In this document: positions 8,312-16,487 of the stretch, in pieces
Layout of the letters: each line of letters starts with the position of its first letter
How positions within the stretch are numbered: the first letter of the stretch is position 1
Origin: an uncultured Clostridia bacterium
GTDB taxonomy: Bacteria > Bacillota > Clostridia > Oscillospirales > Butyricicoccaceae
Direction of reading: 5' to 3'
Assembly: GCA_910586575.1 (NCBI GenBank)
Contig: CAJUJQ010000055.1
Span: 1-18,382, forward strand
Length of the DNA: 18,382 nt
Position numbers and translations under genes: made by a program
The notes under the pieces: generated by a model
The model's input: the letters and a program-made list of their open reading frames with translations, nothing else
The model's database searches: none
What the model was told of the DNA's origin: nothing

Positions 8312-9478
8312 TCAGCTGATCTCCTGAAGCACTTCCCACAAATAATCAATGCGGTTACGCATATCCATTGAATGATTGCCGACAAAAAAACCGTTATGAT
8401 GAATGTAATCTGCTCCATCCAAACGACCTGCCACAGTTGCGTTCAAACGTCGAAACACTGGCTGGCGAGCAAAATTCCCCGCAACAATTGGTCGCGTCTC
8501 AATCCCCCTTGCCCGCAAATGCGCAACGAAACGATCACGCTGCGCAGTATCCGCTTCCCGCAAAACAAGTGCAAATCCGAACCATGACGAGCTTCCGGTT
8601 TCACTTTGCATATAGAATCGCTTATCTTTGCCGATTTTATTTTTGAAATAAGCCGCATTTTCCCGTCTTTGCTGGAGAAAGCCATCCAATTTCTTTAACT
8701 GCTCTTGACCGAGTGCCCCCTCTATCTCCAATGGGCGCAGATTAAAGCCTGGCGTCACAAAGCAAAAGCTTTCATAAAACGGATCCCTGTTTTTGATATG
8801 AAGGCTACTATGATCCGGCAAATTTCTCGTCCAGCCATGGGCACGGACAGAAAGCATGTAATGATACAGCTCCTCATCGTCTGTCAGCGTGAAGCCTCCT
8901 TCCATCGTACACAAGTGATGCGAATAAAAGGTGGACAAGGTTCCAAATATACCGAAAGTTCCCGCCTTTTTCTTTTCAAACTCCGCTCCCATGGATTCGC
9001 AATTATCCTCCATAAGCAGAAAGCCGTGCTCGTGGCAAAACGCTAACATCCTGTTAAAGTCGTTGGGGTTTCCCAAAAGATTGACTGCAAATACCGCTTT
9101 TGTTTGCTCCGTAACGGCGTCATCAATCTTGGACAGGTCCATATTCAGTGTTTCCGGATCTATATCGACCAAACGCATCTTCAGACCCATCTGTTCCAGC
9201 GGGAAATAAGTTGTGCTCCAGGAAACTGCGGGCACCAGGATCTCATCCCCACGCGCAAGCTTACCGGAATACACCATAGAAGCAACCGCCAGCAGATTCG
9301 CTGCAGAACCGGAACTAGACATAACCGCATAACGAGAACCAAAATATGCGGCCACAGCTTGTTCTGCTGCCGCAACCTGTTTCCCCATCGTGAACTGTCC
9401 AGATGAAATTACGCTCTCAAGTGCATCAAGCTCTTCTTTTCCCCATGTATCATTGGATAACGGATACCGAATGTCCAT
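8312..9478 (-). CDS. colD: GDP-4-keto-6-deoxy-D-mannose 3-dehydratase (ColD-like, PLP enzyme)
   Basis: A 388-residue DegT/DnrJ/EryC1-fold protein that resembles E. coli ColD along its whole length, including FTMGKQV, VPAVSWSTTY, VNLLGNPN, EDNCESMGA, RAHGWTRNLP, TGSSWFGFAL and the end segment FVGNH. The residue that is the PLP-binding lysine in ordinary sugar aminotransferases is histidine here (FYSHH, His187/188), the signature of ColD-type enzymes. These use PLP and glutamate to remove the C3 hydroxyl of the Gmd product rather than aminate C4. It therefore feeds the colitose branch. The TAG of gmd abuts its ATG with no gap, and AGGAGG lies about 6 nt before the ATG. A perosamine synthase is unlikely because the lysine is absent. 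Confidence 0.9.
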   Translation of the reverse strand: MDIRYPLSNDTWGKEELDALESVISSGQFTMGKQVAAAEQAVAAYFGSRYAVMSSSGSAANLLAVASMVYSGKLARGDEILVPAVSWSTTYFPLEQMGLKMRLVDIDPETLNMDLSKIDDAVTEQTKAVFAVNLLGNPNDFNRMLAFCHEHGFLLMEDNCESMGAEFEKKKAGTFGIFGTLSTFYSHHLCTMEGGFTLTDDEELYHYMLSVRAHGWTRNLPDHSSLHIKNRDPFYESFCFVTPGFNLRPLEIEGALGQEQLKKLDGFLQQRRENAAYFKNKIGKDKRFYMQSETGSSSWFGFALVLREADTAQRDRFVAHLRARGIETRPIVAGNFARQPVFRRLNATVAGRLDGADYIHHNGFFVGNHSMDMRNRIDYLWEVLQEIS

Positions 9479-10525
9479 CTATGCCCTCCTGCCTTTATCT
9501 TCTGCTTCAGCCAGCGCCCGGTCATGGCGCGCCATACGCTCTACCAGCTGCTCATAAGTAGTTGCCTGCGGATTCCACCCCAGCACCGTACGCGCCTTTG
9601 TCGGATCTCCCAGCAGGTTGACAACATCGGTCGGACGATAGAACTCCTTGCTAACCTCAACCAGCACCCGACCGGTCGAACGCTCTATTCCACGCTCTTC
9701 TACACCCTGCCCCCGCCATTCCAACTCGATCCCATTATATCGGAATGCCAATTCCGCAAATTCCCGTACCGTATGCTGCACACCTGTTGCAATGACAAAA
9801 TCATCTGGCTTGTCCTGCTGTAACATCAGCCACATGCATTCGACATAGTCCTTTGCATAGCCCCAGTCCCGCAGGGAATCCAAATTACCCAGATACAGTT
9901 TATCCTGTAACCCATAGGCGATCCGCCCTGCGGCCAACGTAATTTTACGTGTTACAAAACTTTCACCGCGCCGCTCCGATTCATGGTTAAACAGGATGCC
10001 GTTGCAGGCAAACATCCCATAGGCTTCCCGGTATTCCTTCATCATCCAAAATGCATATTGCTTCGCGACAGCATATGGGGAATACGGATGGAATGGCGTC
10101 TCTTCACTTTGCGGCACTTGCTCGACGCGCCCAAATAATTCAGAGGTTGACGCCTGATAAATCCGACACTTATCTTCCAAACCAAGGATACGGACCGATT
10201 CCAGTACCCGCAGCGCACCTAATGCATCGGTATCTGCCGTGTATTCGGGTACATCAAAAGAAACAGCCACATGGCTCTGTGCTGCAAGGTTATAAATCTC
10301 GTCCGGTTCCACCGCCCTGATAATACGCACCATGCTCATGGAATCGGTCACATCTCCATAGTGGAGGCGGAAATTCGCATGACCGGACAAATGATCAATA
10401 TTTGCCCGCCGCTCTACGGAGGTCCTGCGCACAACGCCATGTACCTCATATTCTTTTTCCAGCAGGAATTCTGCCAGATAACTGCCATCTTGCCCGGATA
10501 CACCGGTAATCAGTGCTTTTTTCAC
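9479..10525 (-). CDS. gmd: GDP-mannose 4,6-dehydratase
   Basis: A 348-residue extended SDR with the NADP-binding GVSGQDGSYLAEFLL (8-22), the catalytic STSELFG and YAVAK segments, and FNHESERRGESFVTRK near the middle, all hallmarks of Gmd. Family members usually have Pro where this one has Glu in the NHESxRRGE stretch. It converts GDP-D-mannose to GDP-4-keto-6-deoxy-D-mannose in the cytoplasm, the branch point for fucose, rhamnose, perosamine and colitose. The start is GTG at 10525, with GAGAGG 8 nt upstream, 17 bp after the GT10 stop. ManC lies two genes upstream and the next two genes downstream continue the pathway. Confidence 0.95.
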   Translation of the reverse strand: MKKALITGVSGQDGSYLAEFLLEKEYEVHGVVRRTSVERRANIDHLSGHANFRLHYGDVTDSMSMVRIIRAVEPDEIYNLAAQSHVAVSFDVPEYTADTDALGALRVLESVRILGLEDKCRIYQASTSELFGRVEQVPQSEETPFHPYSPYAVAKQYAFWMMKEYREAYGMFACNGILFNHESERRGESFVTRKITLAAGRIAYGLQDKLYLGNLDSLRDWGYAKDYVECMWLMLQQDKPDDFVIATGVQHTVREFAELAFRYNGIELEWRGQGVEERGIERSTGRVLVEVSKEFYRPTDVVNLLGDPTKARTVLGWNPQATTYEQLVERMARHDRALAEAEDKGRRA

Positions 10526-10542
10526 AAAACAAACCTCTCAGT

Positions 10543-11601
10543 TCATAAATGATGTATTTTATAGTCCAGCCAGCCTTTCAGGCCATCCGCGGTGTTTTGA
10601 AGAATTTTACACAAACCGGCTTTCCCGCTTCTGCAAAGACCGCCCAAGTCCTGTGCCCCCATCGTGGCAAATCCAATTGGATTCTTGTCGAAAGGGCACC
10701 GTCCCCGTCTCACAATGCCAGAAAGGAAGCACGCAAGCCCCTCCTCCCAGTCCACCGGAAAATTTACCTGCAACGGCGGCTGACGCAGCATTTCCAGGTA
10801 CTGCTCCGGATCCCGGTCCAATTCACGCACCCGCGCTGCAACAGCATCCCAGTCATTCTCATAGTCGTGACAATTGATAAACGCTTTCGGATTAAAATAT
10901 TCCGTCACATCCGGGTTACCCCAGTAAATCGGAATAGAACATGCCATCAGAGGATGAAGCAGTTTTTCCGTTGTAAACCCCGGTAAACTGGTATTCTCAA
11001 ACGCGATCGTGAATTTATAATTCCGCAAAAACGCAAGCTTGTCCGCCGCCCATTCCGTGCCGACCAACCCACGGCTCCGGGCACGTTTATCTTCGTACCG
11101 CGGGTGCACAGCGCCGGACATATTATTCAGCACTGTCCCCGGACAATCCACCCGCCGATATGCAGAGAGCCGGCGACAGAACTGCACCCTCAGCACCGCG
11201 CCGCTTCCACAGTTCCCATTCGCATAGACAAAGTTACAAAACCGACGAGATACCGCATTTTCCGGGATTTGCCGCCTGTCCGGCCGAAGCATAGGTTCAT
11301 AATCGATCTCGCCAAACCCAAGCAACGGGGGCTGACGGAAATAACGCTCCCCGAAGGAAAGCTTCATAGCGCCAATTGCGTAATCGCAGTCATTAAAATT
11401 GGGGAGTACCGGCTCATTGGCGAGAAAAATCCGCACGCTGTCCGGATAAGATAGAAACTGCGTCCCAAACGCGCCATAAAATACAAAATCCGGATGATCG
11501 CAAAACTCCACAGCGCCAATTCGCTGCAACGCCCGGGTATAAACATTATTTTCAGGGTTAAAATCCGGCGGCTGATCGGTGAAACGGATCCTTATATTCA
11601 A
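10543..11601 (-). CDS. Family 10 glycosyltransferase (alpha-1,3/4-fucosyltransferase family), possible colitosyltransferase
   Basis: A 352-residue protein with the conserved GT10 donor-binding segment: NYKFTIAFENTSLPGFTTEK (194-213), then LMACSIPIYWGNPDV and YFNPKAFI. The start of the fold, NIRIRFTDQPPDFNPENN, sits at the N-terminus. Known members use GDP-L-fucose. Here the donor encoded alongside appears to be GDP-L-colitose (3-deoxyfucose), so it may transfer colitose; that is inference. I prefer a TTG start at 11601, with GGGAG 7 nt upstream and 19 bp after manC. An ATG at 11640 would add 13 residues, overlap manC by 20 nt and has no clear ribosome binding site. No heptad repeats or membrane anchor of the Helicobacter type are visible. 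Confidence 0.87.
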   Translation of the reverse strand: MNIRIRFTDQPPDFNPENNVYTRALQRIGAVEFCDHPDFVFYGAFGTQFLSYPDSVRIFLANEPVLPNFNDCDYAIGAMKLSFGERYFRQPPLLGFGEIDYEPMLRPDRRQIPENAVSRRFCNFVYANGNCGSGAVLRVQFCRRLSAYRRVDCPGTVLNNMSGAVHPRYEDKRARSRGLVGTEWAADKLAFLRNYKFTIAFENTSLPGFTTEKLLHPLMACSIPIYWGNPDVTEYFNPKAFINCHDYENDWDAVAARVRELDRDPEQYLEMLRQPPLQVNFPVDWEEGLACFLSGIVRRGRCPFDKNPIGFATMGAQDLGGLCRSGKAGLCKILQNTADGLKGWLDYKIHHL

Positions 11602-11608
11602 TGCATCT

Positions 11609-11613
11609 CTCCC
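11609..11613 (-). promoter_or_regulatory. Ribosome binding site supporting a TTG start of the GT10 gene
   Basis: GGGAG lies 7 nt before TTG at 11601, exactly where the conserved N-terminus of the fold begins. The upstream ATG at 11640 lacks a comparable site. Confidence 0.5.
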
Positions 11614-11620
11614 GTCAAAA

Positions 11621-12943
11621 TCACTGCCAATCCAAATCATGGCGGATAATATCCGTTTCTGTCAGCTCGTCTCCAATTTGAACCTCAATCATATGCAAAT
11701 CCGTCACGGCGCAAAGCGCGTGCTTCATGCCTGCCGTAATATAAGCAACGTCTCCGCGACGGACGTTCCGCGTATGCCCATCAAGCATCAATGTCCCGGC
11801 GCCTTCAACAATTGTCCATATCTCATCACGGTATGCATGGGACTGATAACTGATTTTTTTGCCTGCATGGACAAAAAGATGTTTTGTCAATGAATGCACG
11901 CCCTGCCCATATGTATAGTAATCGAGCACCTTGTAATAACCCCAGCGTCGTTCTTCGTACATCGGACGACGTGATATCTGATCCACATACGGCTTCATAA
12001 ACGAGCTTTCATTTTTTCCTGCAACCAGAATCCCGTCTGGCGAAGCGGCAACCACCATATCTTTGACACCAAGGGCTACCAGGGGAATGTCCAGTTCGTT
12101 GATAATCTGTGTGCGGTCGGTGCCTTCCCCACAAATAACCTGCCCAATGTCCTCCCGAATTTCCTCGGATAATGTATTCCATGTCCCCATATCCTTCCAT
12201 ACGCCGTGAAACGGAACCACAGCGATGGATGACGCCTGCTCTACAATTTCATAATCAAAGCTGATTTTACGCATTGTCCCATAGGTGTTATACAGCGTTT
12301 CATAATCCTCCGGCAGGCCTTTTTCGGCCAGCACCCCGAGCAAATAACCCGTCCGGAACGCAAAAACACCACCGTTCCACAGTGCTCCCTGACGAATCAG
12401 TCCTTCCGCGCGAACCGCATCTGGTTTCTCGATAAAGCGATAGCCTCCATTATCCATCGGAAGAATATATCCATATTTTTCCGATGGATAAGTCGGTGTA
12501 ATCCCCATGAGCACAATATCCGCCGCGTGATCCAGCACCGCCTGTTCCATCTGCGCAATGGTTTCAAAGTAACCTATTTCCGTATAAGGGTCGACAGGCA
12601 TCACTACAACCGGCTCGTCCCTGCTGCATTTCAGCTTATCGCAAAGGTAGGCTGCCGCCAATGCGATTGCAGGGAATGTATCACGTCGTTCCGGCTCCGT
12701 GACAATTACCACCTCGCTCCCCAGCTGGCTGCGAATCGAATCTACCTGAGAAACACTTGTCGCAATCACAACACGCGCATCCAAAGTGGATTCCTGAATC
12801 TGCCTGTACACGCGCTGTACCATGGATTCCGAGTCACCGCTCGGACCGCTCAACAGCTTTAAGAACTGTTTGGAGCGCGCGTCATTGGATAACGGCCATA
12901 ACCGTTTCCCTGAGCCTCCGGACAGTAAAACTAAATTCAGCAT
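11621..12943 (-). CDS. manC: Mannose-1-phosphate guanylyltransferase with C-terminal isomerase-type cupin
   Basis: A 440-residue protein. The N-terminal nucleotidyltransferase domain begins LLSGGSGKRLWPLS (6-19), continues SKQFLKLL (usually PKQF) and has FIEKPD in the active site. A cupin of the type II phosphomannose isomerase class follows from about residue 340 (GVHSLTKHLFVHAGKKISYQ; QSHAYRDEIW at 367-376; His408). The first domain makes GDP-mannose from mannose-1-phosphate and GTP, the entry step for the deoxysugar branch. The cupin keeps QxH, Arg and Glu, but the usual EHW reads EIW, so mannose-6-phosphate isomerase activity is uncertain. The ATG at 12943 has GGGG 6 nt upstream; a TTG at 12961 is in frame but directly abuts the previous stop and has no ribosome binding site. 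Confidence 0.92.
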   Translation of the reverse strand: MLNLVLLSGGSGKRLWPLSNDARSKQFLKLLSGPSGDSESMVQRVYRQIQESTLDARVVIATSVSQVDSIRSQLGSEVVIVTEPERRDTFPAIALAAAYLCDKLKCSRDEPVVVMPVDPYTEIGYFETIAQMEQAVLDHAADIVLMGITPTYPSEKYGYILPMDNGGYRFIEKPDAVRAEGLIRQGALWNGGVFAFRTGYLLGVLAEKGLPEDYETLYNTYGTMRKISFDYEIVEQASSIAVVPFHGVWKDMGTWNTLSEEIREDIGQVICGEGTDRTQIINELDIPLVALGVKDMVVAASPDGILVAGKNESSFMKPYVDQISRRPMYEERRWGYYKVLDYYTYGQGVHSLTKHLFVHAGKKISYQSHAYRDEIWTIVEGAGTLMLDGHTRNVRRGDVAYITAGMKHALCAVTDLHMIEVQIGDELTETDIIRHDLDWQ

Positions 12944-12961
12944 AATTATCCCCTTTCCCAA

Positions 12962-14089
12962 TCAGCTGTACGCTTCACCGGCCCAAAGCGCCTGAAGCTT
13001 TTCCGCGGTGCTTTCTATCGCGTATCCCGCCTGGTGGATCTCCTGACGCATGTCCCTGCGCTTCATACATTTCGCATGAAGCAAAGCATCTGCCCAGCCC
13101 TCTTCTCCTGCCTCAAGCGAAAGAAACCTTACAAGATCTGTTACCGCAGCTTCCTGTGGAATGTAATCGGAGCAAACTACTGGCAGGCACGCGGCTTGCG
13201 CTTCTACCGCAACAATCCCCAACCCCTCAAAAAGCGAGGGGAACGCCAGTACATCAAAGGCCCATAAAAGCTCCGGAATATGCTGGCTCACACCGTAAAA
13301 CGTGACGGCATTCCAAATTCCAAATGAATTTGCCAGTTTCCGCAACTCCTGCTCATCTATCCCTTCGCCAACCAATACCAACCGGCTGCGCGGTTCGCGC
13401 TCATGGAGCCGGGCAAACGCGCGCAGTAAAAACCGTTGGTTTTTTTGCCTGCAAAGCCGTCCGATACAGCCAACCACCAGTTCACTTCCGATGCCAAGCT
13501 CCCGACGCATCACGCGGCGCTTATCCGCATCAAACGAAAACTGTTCTGCCCGGATGCCGTTTGGTATGTAAACCCATCGCCCGGTTATATCATCCTCAGC
13601 GGGAAATAAAAATCTTGCAGCGGACCGCGAACATGCAAGGCGATAGGTTGCTGCATCCGAAAATACAAATTTCGCGCATTCATGAACCGCAAGCTTCAGC
13701 GGCCGAAAAAAGCTTTTTCGAAGATCTGTATTATGGCTGTGCACAATACGCACGGGAACCCCCGCCGCTTTCGCTGCCTGAACATATCCAAGCGCCATTC
13801 CTTCAAATAAGTGAAAATGAAGGACATCATATTGATTCGTATGAAGCATTTTATAAAATGTATAGAATCGCGCGTGACTGCTTCGGTTGCTCTCCGAAAA
13901 ACAATCCAATTCCACTCCCATTTTGAGAAGTCTTTGAAGATAAAAATCAGATTCCAGCTTCACCGTAATAATCCGGATATGAAACCGCTCACGGTCCACA
14001 TAAGGCAGAACATTCAGAAGGAATGATTCTATCCCCCCTGAACCCCATGTTTCGCAGAACAGCCCTACGCACAGCCTTCTACAGCTCAT
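12962..14089 (-). CDS. Family 4 glycosyltransferase
   Basis: A 375-residue GT-B fold protein. The N-terminal Rossmann half has GSGGIESFLLNVL (16-28), the acceptor side with the loop that starts the GT4 family. The C-terminal half has GCIGRLCRQKN, LVLVGEG and FEGLGIVAVE with the EX7E pair Glu288/Glu296 that holds the NDP-sugar donor. It is a retaining transferase acting on the cytoplasmic face of the membrane. The ATG at 14089 overlaps the end of the ABC ATPase gene by 11 nt, and GAGG lies about 13 nt upstream, so coupling to that gene is likely. Which sugar it adds cannot be told; with GT10 and GT2 it is one of three transferases seen here. Confidence 0.92.
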   Translation of the reverse strand: MSCRRLCVGLFCETWGSGGIESFLLNVLPYVDRERFHIRIITVKLESDFYLQRLLKMGVELDCFSESNRSSHARFYTFYKMLHTNQYDVLHFHLFEGMALGYVQAAKAAGVPVRIVHSHNTDLRKSFFRPLKLAVHECAKFVFSDAATYRLACSRSAARFLFPAEDDITGRWVYIPNGIRAEQFSFDADKRRVMRRELGIGSELVVGCIGRLCRQKNQRFLLRAFARLHEREPRSRLVLVGEGIDEQELRKLANSFGIWNAVTFYGVSQHIPELLWAFDVLAFPSLFEGLGIVAVEAQAACLPVVCSDYIPQEAAVTDLVRFLSLEAGEEGWADALLHAKCMKRRDMRQEIHQAGYAIESTAEKLQALWAGEAYS

Positions 14090-14807
14090 AACACGAACAG
14101 ACCTCTTCCGGGTCACCAAGCATCTTCGCCGCGCCGTGTTCTAACCATAATACCCGGCTGCACATTTCTCGAATCTGCTCAATACTGTGTGATACGAACA
14201 AAACTGTAGTCCCTCCGCCCATTAGATCCAGCATACGCGCTTTGCTTTTTTCCTGAAACGCGCTGTCTCCAACTGCAAGAATTTCATCTACAATCAAAAT
14301 TTCCGGATCCACGACAGCCGCAATCGAAAAAGCCAATCGCGCCAGCATACCGGAAGAATAATTCCGAATCGGTGTTTCAATAAACTGCCCGAGCTCAGAA
14401 AAATCCACAACTTCATTATATTTTTCCAAGAGGAATGTCTCGTCGTACCCTAAAATAGCCCCGTTCAGGAAAATATTTTCCCTGCCGGTCAAATCCATAT
14501 CGAAACCAGCGCCCAGCTCCAGCATGGGAACAACATTCCCGCGGCAGGATACGCTGCCCTCAGTCGGTTTCAAAATTCCGGATATAATTTTTAGCAGGGT
14601 GCTTTTTCCCGCGCCGTTCCGGCCAATCAGTCCCAATGTTTCACCTTTTTGAACGCTGAAAGAGATATGCTCCAACGCGGTAAATTCCTTGTACGCCAAT
14701 CGTCCGGTCAACGCTGTTGTCACAAATTCCTTTAGCGATAAAATCTTATCATTGTTCATCCGGAAATGCATGGTAACGTCTGAGACTTCTATGATTTTTT
14801 CACTCAT
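14079..14807 (-). CDS. ABC transporter ATPase for polysaccharide/teichoic acid export (TagH/Wzt/KpsT type)
   Basis: A 242-residue nucleotide-binding domain: Walker A GRNGAGKST (62-70), signature YSSGM (150-154), Walker B ILIVDE (170-175), H-loop His207. The roughly 30-residue stretch before Walker A (KILSLKEFVTTALTGR) and the motif ELGAGFDMDLTGREN are typical of the Wzt/TagH/KpsT export ATPases. It ends soon after the ATPase core, so it has no C-terminal carbohydrate-binding domain of the kind that reads a terminal modification in Wzt of E. coli O8/O9a. It should pair with the permease 9 bp upstream and power export of the finished glycan across the membrane. AAGGTG precedes the ATG. Confidence 0.94.
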   Translation of the reverse strand: MSEKIIEVSDVTMHFRMNNDKILSLKEFVTTALTGRLAYKEFTALEHISFSVQKGETLGLIGRNGAGKSTLLKIISGILKPTEGSVSCRGNVVPMLELGAGFDMDLTGRENIFLNGAILGYDETFLLEKYNEVVDFSELGQFIETPIRNYSSGMLARLAFSIAAVVDPEILIVDEILAVGDSAFQEKSKARMLDLMGGGTTVLFVSHSIEQIREMCSRVLWLEHGAAKMLGDPEEVCSCYEL

Positions 14808-14816
14808 AAAAACACC

Positions 14817-16307
14817 TTACAAATATAGCAAAAACCGATCCTGATGACGGTGAAAAATCAGCGCACCAATCAACAGCATCCCCAACGCAATCAGGAGACA
14901 CTGTATGTAAACAACTGGTTCCGGCGAAATCCCATCCAAAATACATAACCGTGTGCTCTTTAAAAAGTGATAAAGAGGATTTATCGTCAGAACAAAACTA
15001 AATTTCTCTGGTAAGATCGTTTCCGGATAGAAGATCGGGGTCGCGTACATCCACATCATGGTCAGCACGCTCCACAAAAACTGCGTGTCACGGAAAAAAA
15101 CCATCGAAGTGGACAGCAAAAGACCCAGTCCCAGGCAGAAAACAACCAAGCAAAGTAAAAAATATATGGAAAGAACAGCAGACTTTTGGAAACGCACGCC
15201 CGTAACAAAACAGACAATTACCAGCGGAATCAGAGAAATTGCAAGATTGATTAGCGAGGATATTACTCTAGTCAACGGATAAATGTATTTGGGCATATAG
15301 ACCTTTGTAATCAAAGAACTGTTTCCAAGGATCGATGTAAGCGCCATTCCACATGCTTCCGAAAAGAAGTTAAACATCACCACGCCGATTAACAAATAAA
15401 CCGCAAAATTGCTGACATCACTCTTGAAAATGGTCGAAAAGACGAAATACTGAACGCACATGGTCAACAACGGGTTTAAGAAGCTCCAGAATACGCCAAG
15501 TATCGACCGCTTGTACTTCGTTTTAAAATCGCGAGACACCAATTGGCGAATCAGGAATCGGTATTTCTCCATTGCAATCACCGCGTTTATAAGATAACTG
15601 CGGCGGCCGCGACGATAGCGTAATCCAACTGCGACCATCCCCAGCAATAGAAAGACAAATCCGGCAGCCACAATCCGCCAATAATAAAGACCGCTCCATA
15701 TGTAATCTGTCCCAATTACACGAAAACACAAGATTCCCGGATAACGCTCTCCATTCAATGTTAGGTCGCCCATGTCAATTTCGGAATCCTGTAATGCTTC
15801 CTCTACCCCCGCAGTCTCCGTTCTCATCCACGGGGTAGCCGAACTGCCTAACTTTCCATCTGAGCTTAGACGCAGCAATAATGGCTTTCGGTAAAATCCT
15901 TCGATGGGAGATGACGGCTTCATGGTTGTAACACCGCCTTCACCAATCACAGATGCATCAAAAGTCTCCCCTAAAATAAGTTCGCCACTCTCTGGATCGT
16001 ACAATCCAAGTGTAACAGTATCGGCATTGGGATGATAGCTATCCCCCCATTGAACACTTATTTCCTCCAGGCGCTGAATCTTGTTTGTAAAACGTTGTTC
16101 AACAATCGTATCTGAGGTTAGCTCTGTGATTCCGCTGTCAGCAACAGGAAACCCAAAATCCCCTCGTGATGGTCGGAAATGTAACTGTTCATCCGCCAAA
16201 AAATAAAACAATAAAGCAAGTATTACATAAGTCACAAGTATGAACAATGCAGTCCGACGCAGTATGCCGTCAGTCGACCGGGTGCATTTCTTCTGATTTA
16301 TGTGCAA
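14817..16307 (-). CDS. ABC-2 type polysaccharide export permease with fused N-terminal ectodomain
   Basis: A 496-residue membrane protein. The C-terminal part, about 245-496, is a Wzm/TagG-like ABC-2 permease: FKTKYKRSILGVFWSFLNPL (261-280), several hydrophobic helices, YATPIFYPETILPEKF and NPLYHFL. Ahead of it is an unusual block: a transmembrane helix at about 18-38, a soluble, probably extracytoplasmic stretch at about 39-207 rich in beta-type sequence, and a second helix at about 209-229. Typical Wzm/TagG proteins are about 260 residues, so this is nearly double. The extra domain may hold a sugar or lipid at the outer face; that is inference. The start is TTG at 16307 with GAGGTGAT in front; there is no nearby in-frame ATG. 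It is the first intact gene of the operon. Confidence 0.9.
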   Translation of the reverse strand: MHINQKKCTRSTDGILRRTALFILVTYVILALLFYFLADEQLHFRPSRGDFGFPVADSGITELTSDTIVEQRFTNKIQRLEEISVQWGDSYHPNADTVTLGLYDPESGELILGETFDASVIGEGGVTTMKPSSPIEGFYRKPLLLRLSSDGKLGSSATPWMRTETAGVEEALQDSEIDMGDLTLNGERYPGILCFRVIGTDYIWSGLYYWRIVAAGFVFLLLGMVAVGLRYRRGRRSYLINAVIAMEKYRFLIRQLVSRDFKTKYKRSILGVFWSFLNPLLTMCVQYFVFSTIFKSDVSNFAVYLLIGVVMFNFFSEACGMALTSILGNSSLITKVYMPKYIYPLTRVISSLINLAISLIPLVIVCFVTGVRFQKSAVLSIYFLLCLVVFCLGLGLLLSTSMVFFRDTQFLWSVLTMMWMYATPIFYPETILPEKFSFVLTINPLYHFLKSTRLCILDGISPEPVVYIQCLLIALGMLLIGALIFHRHQDRFLLYL

Positions 16308-16312
16308 TTTGA

Positions 16313-16320
16313 ATCACCTC
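16313..16320 (-). promoter_or_regulatory. Ribosome binding site for the TTG start of the permease gene
   Basis: GAGGTGAT lies 5 nt before TTG at 16307. It is the only good start signal at the head of this frame, since the next methionine is far inside the protein. Confidence 0.65.
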
Positions 16321-16376
16321 ATTTTAGGCTTGAAGCCCTGTATCTATTTGTACGTAAATATAGATTCCAAAACACC

Positions 16377-16462
16377 AGTATATTTCTACATCCGAACAGT
16401 GTAGCTTCCAAAACAAGTATGCTTAATTACTTGTTATCAGACAATTCTCGAGTATTGATAAC
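16377..16462 (-). promoter_or_regulatory. Possible operon-proximal promoter with overlapping inverted repeats
   Basis: On the minus strand TTGTCT (16444-16439) and CATACT (16421-16416) are 17 bp apart, a weak sigma-A promoter candidate. A second -10-like TATACT at 16382-16377 has no good -35. Two small inverted repeats overlap: ACAAGTA/TACTTGT at 16413-16419 and 16428-16434, and GTTATCA/TGATAAC at 16433-16439 and 16456-16462 around a CTCGAG. The ten bases TTCCAAAACA also occur twice directly (16365-16374, 16406-16415). These could be operator sites or relics of recombination sites. There is no gene between 16308 and 16487. Confidence 0.25.
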
Positions 16463-16487
16463 TTCCTCAAAACTGGTTTTGCGACAA

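Noticed and set aside
8312..9478. Perosamine synthase or other sugar aminotransferase
   Set aside because: The PLP-binding lysine is replaced by His (FYSHH) and the whole sequence follows ColD.
13324..13926. A 200-codon plus-strand open frame
   Set aside because: It is antisense to the GT4 gene with no ribosome binding site or recognisable motif; a shadow of high-GC coding on the other strand.
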